Below, piece after piece: positions 1-7,742 of a stretch of DNA of 64,000 nt. Origin of the DNA: Lactarius indigo (taxonomy: Eukaryota; Basidiomycota; Agaricomycetes; Russulales; Russulaceae). The notes under the pieces were generated by a model that saw only the letters and a list, made by a program, of their open reading frames with translations, searched no databases and was not told the DNA's origin. The stretch covers positions 248,001-312,000 of the forward strand of contig JAFKAC010000014.1 in the NCBI GenBank assembly GCA_025766275.1, in the 5' to 3' direction. Position numbers and translations under genes: made by a program. Positions within the stretch are counted from its first letter, which is position 1, and each line of letters starts with the position of its first letter.

Positions 1-323
1 AGCTGTTGAGTTCGGTCCTAGAGTCGCGCTCCTGTTGTGCCGAAGCTGGGCTTCAATTTGCCGTCGTGACCAAATGTGGCAGTCGTTGCCCAGAAATAAC
101 CCTTCAAAGATCCTTCTCTAGCGGGTTTTAACCACAACATCTTTGGACGATCTAGGATATCATTTTGTAGTGGAGAAGGTAGGCTTTCCATTGGTAAGAT
201 GATCGCTAAAATCGGATGTGTTGATCTAGAGCTACGCGTATATCTATAAACGTGTTGCAACAGTGGACTAAGGATAGTACTTTTTGAGGGAAAGAAATTC
301 GGCGTGGCCATCAAGGTGCCCAT
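1..323. other. 3' flank of the F-box copy A locus, no convincing gene
   Basis: The stretch downstream of the minus-strand F-box gene holds a minus-strand open frame of about 100 codons (18-323) with no recognisable domain. It has no counterpart downstream of copy B at 7.7 kb, so I do not call it a gene. I see no RNA gene or repeat here. Confidence 0.3.
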
Positions 324-1802
324 TTAAACCCCGCCTGTATCCCTAAAGTGGTCGTATACTGACAGGTGTTGTGGGTATCGCTGTAAGATCATGGTGAGCA
401 TATGTGCGTGTAAGAGAGGGTGGCCAATGCATGTCAGAGTAGCCGAGGCAATGAGATATGAAGACTTACAGCAAAGCATGCAAATGGGTTTACCCTTGGT
501 GTCGCTACGCCAACTTATCGTCTGGGTACCATCGCATCCAAAACAGGTTTTCGTTACGGGCATTCTTGCGAAAGCCTCTCCCAAAGCCCTCAAGATAACC
601 CTTACTGGCACTGGCACGTCGGCCACCCAAAAGTCTCTTGCGCCGCCGAATAAATGGACAAGTTCCAGCCATTTTTCACCGTCCATGTCGGCCTGCTTGC
701 TTGAGGACCACGTCGAATTGATGCCTAGATCTGCTACACGGAATAAGAATGGGGAAAATTGGCCACAGATTTGAGCTATGGAGAACAACTGCCAGTCTAG
801 CTGATTACATGGGATTTGTAATTGTAGAGGTGTAGAAGCGCTCGAGTTGATGAAGGAGACAGAAATGGCATGGTCGGAGGTGACGATGTTTGCTCGGCTA
901 GATAATTCCAGAATTTCTATCCGGTTGATAAATTGGCCAAGTTGCGAAGTATCCATCGTAGGCTGGCTAAAGAACGTAATACCGATTTTCCCTAGACGAG
1001 GTGCATCGATTCTGGCCACGAAGCTGTCCAGGTACTTGCTAGTCCCTCGATATTTGAAGGACGTGAGAGAAGGGAGAACAACGCGCTCCTCTGGCGGTGG
1101 AGGCAAGCGGAGGTAGTTTCGGCGGGAGGGGAGGGAAAGGAAATGGAGTGAGAGTGTTTCAAGTTGGGCAATCCCGGATAGGGCATCGGCAAACGCATCT
1201 GGGGAAAAATACCCAACATTCGGGATCTCATGGAGCTGAAGATCCACGAGATCTGTGGACAGAGAAAGGAGGTGTGGGAGTGCGGGAATGGCAATTCTGG
1301 TCAAGTGAAGACTATGCAGGCGTATGCCCCACCGGAGAGTGCTGGGGAGGGTTAGCTGCACGTTATTCAAGGGTTGAAGGATGAGCTCTTCCAATTCCAA
1401 TAATGGCTCTTTGACGGTGGATAACTTTGCCAGGAGAGAACTCGTGATCGTGAGGCTAATGGAGCTAACGCGATCAGCGTGCTTCAGTGCTGCCATGATG
1501 TTGTCCTCGTCCTCGGAGGAAGGGGGGTCGAGGTTTGGATGCCTCCCGTAGAGTATGACGATAGGCAGGGCCGGCCAGCAATCTAAGGACTTCAAGACGG
1601 GGGTTCCATATGTGCAGTAAAGTCGAAGATCTAGACCCAGAGGCGATGTAAATACGATCCGTCGCCATCTTCGGCATACGTGCACGAGCGTAGGCCAAGA
1701 TTGAGGAGAGGCATACAGGAATTGACGAAATATTTTCAGAAGCACATCTTCGGGGAGGATCTCAACCGTGACTTGCTGAGAAAAAGGTTCTGTTCCGACC
1801 AT
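324..1802 (-). CDS. F-box protein with degenerate C-terminal GATA-type finger (copy A, module 2)
   Basis: Predicted 492-residue protein read from the ATG at 1802. The frame is open a little further upstream, to an in-frame TAG at 1821-1823, but that stretch has no ATG. Residues about 10-60 form an F-box (IEILPEDVLLKIFRQF-like helix, then a conserved HVCRRWRRI segment), the surface that binds Skp1 in SCF ubiquitin ligases. The middle is a leucine-rich, irregular-repeat-like body typical of the large divergent F-box families of Agaricomycetes. Near residue 430 is a Cys-X2-Cys-X17-Cys-X2-Cys unit keeping the Trp, Arg and Gly of a type-IV GATA finger but not the TPLWRR core. A consensus donor (GTAAGT) directly after the last Cys and a TTACAG about 100 nt later suggest an intron that would replace the printed tail with a short one. 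It is very similar to the second half of the 7743-10562 protein. F-box call fairly sure; finger activity doubtful. Confidence 0.7.
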   Translation of the reverse strand: MVGTEPFSQQVTVEILPEDVLLKIFRQFLYASPQSWPTLVHVCRRWRRIVFTSPLGLDLRLYCTYGTPVLKSLDCWPALPIVILYGRHPNLDPPSSEDEDNIMAALKHADRVSSISLTITSSLLAKLSTVKEPLLELEELILQPLNNVQLTLPSTLRWGIRLHSLHLTRIAIPALPHLLSLSTDLVDLQLHEIPNVGYFSPDAFADALSGIAQLETLSLHFLSLPSRRNYLRLPPPPEERVVLPSLTSFKYRGTSKYLDSFVARIDAPRLGKIGITFFSQPTMDTSQLGQFINRIEILELSSRANIVTSDHAISVSFINSSASTPLQLQIPCNQLDWQLFSIAQICGQFSPFLFRVADLGINSTWSSSKQADMDGEKWLELVHLFGGARDFWVADVPVPVRVILRALGEAFARMPVTKTCFGCDGTQTISWRSDTKGKPICMLCCKSSYLIASATLTCIGHPLLHAHMLTMILQRYPQHLSVYDHFRDTGGV

Positions 1803-1820
1803 GTTAGCGTGTAGCAAAAA

Positions 1821-3182
1821 CTAGCATCGGACGAATGTTGTACCTGTCCCATGAAGTTTGCTGGTCGATGGTCGTTCATATTCCACTCCAATGGTGCGAC
1901 CAGAGAGTCGGAGAGACACTATTAGTGACATCACTGCCTCCCGCAAAGGCTCGTCACGCGGCTCAGGTTCTCGCACACAGAGTTTATGCAGGGCTGGTAG
2001 CACAGCTTCATGCCGCATTATTGAGCGTTGCAAAGAAAGCAGGATGTTTGTCGAGTGGTCGCCATCTACGTGAAGCCATTTTGTACCTCTGAATGGGTGG
2101 ATTAACTTCGGCCATCCTTCACGGTCGCTGTCGTCCTGCCCACTTGTTTGTCGCGTCGTAGTACAGATGCCTAGATCTTCCACGCCAAGAAGGAAAGTAG
2201 ATAGCCCATTGCAGATCTGAGCCATAAATGACAATTGCCGGGCTAATAGCTCACAGGTTACTTGCAGCTCAATGCGCGGAGGGGCCTCTGGTTGGGTAAA
2301 GGAGATAGAGATGGCGCGTTCAGAAGATAGAATATGTGCTCGACGATGTGCCCTCTGCGCCGCTATCCGGTCAATAAATCGGCCGAGTTCGGAAGCATGA
2401 ATCTTGGGTCGCTTCTTGGGTCGGCTAAAGAATGTGATTCCAATGTCCGCGAGACGAGGTGCATCGATTATAGCCACTAAGCTGTCCAAATACTCGCTGG
2501 TTCCTTGATACTTGAGGCACGTGAGCGAAGGGAGAACAAAGCGTTCACCTGGCTGTGGAGGCAAGTTTTGGCGGATAGGGAGGGAATGGAAATGGAGTGA
2601 AAGTGTTTCGAGTTGGGTCATCTTGTGTAAGGCACCTGCGAACGCATTTGGGGAAAGATGCTCAAAATCAGGAATGTTATGGAGCTGAAGATCTACGAGA
2701 CCCGTGGAAGGATAAAGGAGCTGCGTGGGTGAGGGAACAGCGATCCTAGTCAAGTGCAAAGTACGGAGGCGTGGGCCCCACTGAAAAGCCCTGGGAAGGG
2801 TCGGTTGCGCGCTACCCCGAGCCAACAGAACGAGGTCTTCTAGTCCCGAAAGCGGCCCATCGATGGCGGATAACTTCTTCATGAGCGATTTTGTGACGGT
2901 GAGGCTGATAGAACTAATGCGATCAGAGTGCTTAAGTGCAACCAAGATGTTCTCCTCGTCCTCGGGAGTGGGCGGATCGGGGGCGTACTGCACGGCGATA
3001 GGTAGGGTGGGCCAGCAATCTAGAGTCTTCAGTGCAGGCGTTCCGTGCGTACAGAACAGTTGAAGGTGTAGAATCCGTTCAGACGCAAATACGATACGTC
3101 GCCATTTGCGACATACGTGCACTAGCCTAACCCAAAGTCGTGGAAAGTCATCCAGATAATAACGAAATATTTTCAGAAGCAA
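1821..3182 (-). CDS. F-box protein (copy A, module 1)
   Basis: About 453 residues, in the same frame as and directly upstream of the 324-1802 gene, separated from it only by a TAG at 1821-1823. The N-terminus carries an F-box (GELSDKLLLKIFRYY-like, then RLVHVCRKWRRIVF), followed by a leucine-rich body ending in the peptide GTGTTFVRC. The frame stays open about 40 codons upstream of 3182 without an ATG. A conserved intron-like stretch (donor GTACGT, CTAAC branch site, AAG or GAG end) lies just before the F-box at about 3200-3275, so a 5' exon is likely but not resolved. In copy B the equivalent TAG reads TAT and the two modules form one 939-codon frame. Here they are either two genes, or one gene broken by a single-base nonsense change. 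Probable role: substrate adaptor of an SCF ubiquitin ligase. Confidence 0.6.
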   Translation of the reverse strand: MLLKIFRYYLDDFPRLWVRLVHVCRKWRRIVFASERILHLQLFCTHGTPALKTLDCWPTLPIAVQYAPDPPTPEDEENILVALKHSDRISSISLTVTKSLMKKLSAIDGPLSGLEDLVLLARGSAQPTLPRAFQWGPRLRTLHLTRIAVPSPTQLLYPSTGLVDLQLHNIPDFEHLSPNAFAGALHKMTQLETLSLHFHSLPIRQNLPPQPGERFVLPSLTCLKYQGTSEYLDSLVAIIDAPRLADIGITFFSRPKKRPKIHASELGRFIDRIAAQRAHRRAHILSSERAISISFTQPEAPPRIELQVTCELLARQLSFMAQICNGLSTFLLGVEDLGICTTTRQTSGQDDSDREGWPKLIHPFRGTKWLHVDGDHSTNILLSLQRSIMRHEAVLPALHKLCVREPEPRDEPLREAVMSLIVSLRLSGRTIGVEYERPSTSKLHGTGTTFVRC

Positions 3183-4213
3183 TTTGTCGGAAAGCTCCCC
3201 GATCGTCGCGGCTTGTCGAGAAGAAGCGATGGTTAGCGAGAGGGTAGGTATTGGCGAGGGTCTAGAGACGTACCTCTTCTAAGGTATTCCCCAGGTGTGG
3301 TACCTGGATTGGGGGGTGTTACATATCGGGGATGGGTACGCCTATTGAGAGGTCTGCGAAATTGACTGTCACCCCCAGCGGAAGAGCATCGAAGACGCTA
3401 GACAACCTACTCTGGAGACTCAGAGTGCATGGGGGGATAACGAACGGGTAGATGGTGCTGGCATATCCTCCAAGTTATGTTACTTATGTAGAATTAAGAA
3501 CATGATAAGGCCGTGATTACACCGCCTGATCAGCTGAACATGATTTAGAGCATATTTGGGAACGGGTCAAGGGCCAGGAGGCTGGCCTGGCGGTCCACCG
3601 CATCAAGCACCGCATTGCTATACAGTAGGGCAACAAGTTATCTCTTGAGTTATCTAGCTGATGTCGTACTCTAGTAGATGCGTGTCTTCCTTGTGTCGTA
3701 CCGTGATCCAGCAATTTCTTTAATCGTACCAATATTTCCCTAATGTATATTTCATCACTGTGACTGACTACTGTAAGAAAACACGTAAAAAAATATCCAA
3801 GACATCGTGCGCCGGTCGCCCAGTCCGCTGGCTCAGGTTCGTCGCCCCAAGGACTGGTGTACCTTAATTTGACCAGCCTCGACCTCGAGGCTTGAGCTTG
3901 AGCCCGAACACCTTTCCATCAGAAAACGTCTCGGCAAACACGAAGATTGACATTTCCATATTCTTCCAGAAATGGGGTTTTGGCAATCTTTATGAAATAC
4001 CTGAGCTTAATGTCCGAAAAGGCTGTTCCGCATGAGGCCTTCACGCGGAAGAAATGCGGTTCAGTATCTCACATCAATCGCACCCCTTGCCATTTTGTCT
4101 ACATGTGCGGGGTGTGGAGCGTACGCTATTCCTGGGTTGCAGAGTATTAATCGCTTGGCCGAGTGGCGCCGAAGAACAATTTCGACGGAATCCAGATCTT
4201 CCTTGAGTCACTC
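3183..4213 (-). repeat. Duplicated 5' flank of the F-box locus (copy A)
   Basis: This upstream region aligns by eye with 10563-11560 behind copy B. Shared stretches include a TGATTACACCGCC-like block (about 3512 and 10870), TACTGTAAGAAAAC (about 3770) and a block at about 3985-4180 ending near GTGGCGCCGAAGAACAA. A candidate 5' exon frame seen in copy B (10624-10824) is broken here by an indel and a stop, so coding function is unlikely. The block probably holds promoter and 5' UTR. Homology stops near 4200, where P450 sequence begins. Confidence 0.55.
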
Positions 4214-5956
4214 GAGCGCGTTCAATTGATCCATCGTTGCATGTCGGTTGGGCACGTGCGCAGTTCTGCACGGAGCGTCGTCTGGGCCACGGGATGGCAC
4301 GAAAGTACGAACAGCGTCCAGGCAATAGCCGTGCTACCGTGCGACAGAAAGTGACATATATCTAAACACGATCTAGGTAATAGCGCCTACCTCGAAGTTT
4401 CGTGTCCGGCTAAGAGGAACGTGGGCACCTCTAAGATCGCAAGATCAACCCATTGAGCCGAGCGGAGGATTTCAGCCGAGAAGGAAGAAGGCACTCACGC
4501 GACAGGATTTCCTCGTCGCTCATGCGCATGCTTTCTGGCATATCACTGGCTATGTTTGACTTGATGCAAGTCATGTCCCTGCACGTCGTGCTTTTCTACG
4601 ACCCCAGGGCCATCCAAGCAAGCACGGCGGCTTTCTTGTCTTGAATAAGCTGAGAACCAATTTGTTGAATGACCTCTAACGAGCAGTTGAAAGAACGGGA
4701 ACGTGCAGTTGGCTGATGAAGAACGTCACGTATAGTCCTTTAACCTTCGAAAAAATACAAACTTACGATGTGACGAAAGAGAGGAAAGAATAGTTGGAGT
4801 ATGAACGTGAATTCACCCACTTTGGCCACAAACATGGAACGAATGGACTCGTAGAGTTCGTTTTGGTTTTCGTCAGGTGAGTGTAACGAGTTGAAGGCGT
4901 AATTAAATTAAATCCTGTTTGGGATACAGAATGGGCAATGGAGCACATCATTTAACAGAAAGTGAGTCACCGGCCAGCCCAATGATGTCAAGCGTGACTT
5001 TGTTCGGCCAGATGAAAGCATTGAAGCCCAGTTTTCCATATTTTCGTGTCGACTCGGTGATTAGATCCGCCCAAATATCGCGAAGCTGCAGTGCAGAATT
5101 GTCAGCGTCGAATCGAGAGCCCAGCTTCTCTCTTGAAAGTGCTTACCTCTAATGACTTCTCGAGGAACAACGACGCGAATTTTCGTACTTGAGCAGGACC
5201 AAAGGCGGGATTCTGAATTGAACACAAACATATTACAATCTCTTTCGAAAATCTCGATCAAGAGGGCACAACATGACCTTACGCTAAACAAAATACGATG
5301 GTGAGCCCTGTTCTAAGGAGAAATGCATCAACATACCTGCTTCCTATGCTGGGGCCCTGAAAAAGACTACGAATAAGAACTGAAAACTGATGATCGTGGA
5401 ACATATCCCACCTTCCACAAATAAGGGGCCTACAGTGAAAATAATCATCAGGGCACCGTAAGTCAGACGCAAGAATGGACTATTGTGTACCCCTTCCCGT
5501 GAAGGTACCCAAACTGAATTTCAAAAAGTCTGACTTTTGGAATATTTCGCTGTTCTGAAGAATATACGCATTGGCGACTGGGTCGACAGTCAGGGGCCTA
5601 ACCGTCTACAAGCCTCATACGTTGAACGTGATTCAAATGAAAAGGGGGGAATAGGGAAACGCGCGCGCACCCCGAAACGAGAATGGTACTTCACCACATG
5701 CCCATAAGTCCTCACCCACTCCTCTTGCAAACGTGACGAATCTGGTTCTTGCATGTCGCAAAGTCGCCACTGAGCCGTTGTGCTTCTTTTGGCCCGGGAA
5801 CGTTCTGGAGCGGAGAACGATAGGCGCGGATACGGCCGAGGATAATAATGTAGAGTATATATATTGCCGATAGGGTGAAGAGGACGAATGCTGGGACGAA
5901 GATCGCGCGGGCTGCTACGACGAGCGACTGGAATAGAGTGTCTTGCGTAATGCAGT
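4214..5956 (-). pseudogene. Cytochrome P450 pseudogene, 3'-truncated (P450-1)
   Basis: Reverse-strand copy of the P450 found intact at 12617-15124 and 18208-20698. Recognisable parts are the N-terminal membrane anchor and hinge (5956-5690), the NPAFG exon (about 5220-5150), the LREIWADLI to LAG exon (about 5090-4970), and the I-helix and K-helix exon (about 4330-4214). It is broken in several ways. The start codon reads ACG at 5956-5954 (ATG in the paralogues), a short deletion shifts frame near 5755, an AT-rich insertion disrupts the exon near 4905, and homology stops at the DQLNALP peptide near 4214. It therefore lacks the ExxR helix, PERW and heme-binding exons. The truncation point coincides with the edge of the duplicated F-box segment, which suggests the duplication replaced its 3' end. 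Confidence 0.8.
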
Positions 5957-6400
5957 GGAGGTTTCTTGATGCTTGACGTTACCGATGGATCAGTATATCA
6001 CACCTAGTATTCTCTTACATCTACTCCTCTCTCTTCTATATGCAGTTCCATAGCTTCTTCTGCTGCGGTGAGGGCCGGCGCTATTGGTTGGACCGACCCG
6101 GATCAGACTCAGTGTCGATCGCTGTGCACCCGGGCCGTGGCTTTTCCCACGTGAGGAACTGCTCCGTCGGGCCACTGTGATCCCGACGGCGACAAGCTGC
6201 TTCGCGCGTCTTTGGGGTGTGCCCACCATGATCCAACATTTGCCTTACTAGTATCAACGATCGCCCTAATTGAATATCTGCCCAAAGTTCCGGTCCATCG
6301 ACCTGATTCGCATCGGAAAACCTCTCACAAAACCCCGCATTTCGTATGCCCATTCTCACCAGGTTATGAGAATTCATCCAGTTCACGCGCACCCTGAAAC
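5957..6400 (-). repeat. Upstream flank of P450-1, shared with the other P450 copies
   Basis: Segments such as GGACCCGGATCAGACTC (about 6090-6110, inverted) recur upstream of P450-2 (about 12490) and P450-3 (about 18045). An AATATCTGCCCAAAGTTCC block at 6270-6295 matches inverted sequence at about 12290-12310. This is probably shared promoter DNA carried along with the duplications. No separate gene is supported. Confidence 0.5.
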
Positions 6401-7087
6401 CAGTCTGCCCCTGGATGTGCCACCGAACCTGACTAGGGTTCTGTGAAACGAGGGTTTGTTTTCCCTTTGAGTCGTTCTTCGCGTTCGAACTAATATCCTT
6501 GAGTGCCTGACACGCAGATATATGCTCGCTTCGGCTTATGTAGTATGTTCGCAGGGGTACCCACGCGGTTCCCCCTTTGCTACGAAATTCTCCCTCTCGT
6601 CTCTTTCTATTGACGCTTCGGGGCCACCTCTAGGACAATCGTGTTTCATAAGTGTAGCTGGTTCTTCACTACGTCTGGTCTGTGTCTCGGACCTGTACTC
6701 CAGTAATGAAAAAGGATCAAGAAAACACCCAGGTGGAAAAACGCTCTTCCTTATTCCTCCGGGAACGGGATTTTAGACCACCTTTTCCACATGAAACGGC
6801 TACGTGTCCGGAAAGGGGCTTTGGGGTTTTTTCATGAAGGATGTGTTTCATATCGCCACGGGTATAACAGCCTAGTATGAAGCCTATATATAGCACTAGA
6901 TGGCTCTGGATTTCATTGTCCCAACCTTTTACTTTAATTCCTTACATTTCTGTGTAGGGGTACCTCTACCCGCTCGTATGCATCCACACAGCCTCAGGAA
7001 CTTGGGGTGTGCGGTCTCGTCCCGACGGCGAGGCGTTACGCGCGCGAGCGCACCCAACACGCAGGACCATATCCTGCGACCAACCAC
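6401..7087. other. Gene-free stretch
   Basis: Only short open frames on both strands, without recognisable motifs. I see no RNA gene and no repeat shared with the rest of the window. Confidence 0.4.
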
Positions 7088-7408
7088 CTACAAAGGAGAG
7101 TGAGTATGGTTGGGAGCGCCACTTCTGATGTAGCTTGTAGGAACGTGGAAAGAATATTTGTCCGCAGCGTGCCCTGCAAGCGTGCCACTCAACCCCGTGC
7201 CTGGACTGAGCGCGGAGCCAAGCGGCGGTAGACCGTACACACTGGGAACAAATGTATGCGAAGGGTGAATAAATCCACCATTCGAACTGAGACGAGGTGC
7301 ATCGATCATCTCCTGACTTTGCTGAGCCTCGCTGCGTCCACCCTCGTTGCTGCCGGTGGCCTTGGGCATGCTGCGGCCGATAGAGACGAGAGCTTCCGCT
7401 CTTTTCAT
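7088..7408 (-). CDS. Hypothetical 106-residue protein
   Basis: An ATG-started frame of 106 codons, rich in Ser, Gly, Pro and His, with no membrane segment, signal peptide or family I recognise. An AT-rich CTATATATG stretch lies about 40 bp upstream (about 7450), where a TATA-like element might sit. It is downstream of the F-box copy B gene on the same strand and has no counterpart behind copy A. It may be a chance frame; support is weak. Confidence 0.2.
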   Translation of the reverse strand: MKRAEALVSIGRSMPKATGSNEGGRSEAQQSQEMIDAPRLSSNGGFIHPSHTFVPSVYGLPPLGSALSPGTGLSGTLAGHAADKYSFHVPTSYIRSGAPNHTHSPL

Positions 7409-7742
7409 ACTGTTTGGTCTGTGTGTCCCGTGCAGCTTGAAGTACAGACCTATATATGTAAGAAAACGTCAGGCCAATTGTTCTTAGGGAGAACAGGCGA
7501 AGGGGGGGACAAGGCAACCGTGTCGACAACTTCGGCCGACAACGGCAGTCGTGAGAACAATAAAGCACAAAGCAGGAAAGGTGACTGATGTGTTTGGCAC
7601 GACCAGCCTGAGATATTTGTCGGAACTTGATAAGATAAACCAAATCTCCGCAGGCTACACCACCAGCCCCTGACTTTACATGCGCTGGGAATGTACGGGC
7701 GGGTGCATTACCAGGGCACAAGAGAGATGGCGTGTGTTACGT

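Noticed and set aside
6966..7721. 251-codon minus-strand frame
   Set aside because: Composition is Arg/Ser/Cys-rich and uneven, there is no domain and no paralogue, and it overlaps another ATG frame at 7088-7408. It is probably a chance frame.
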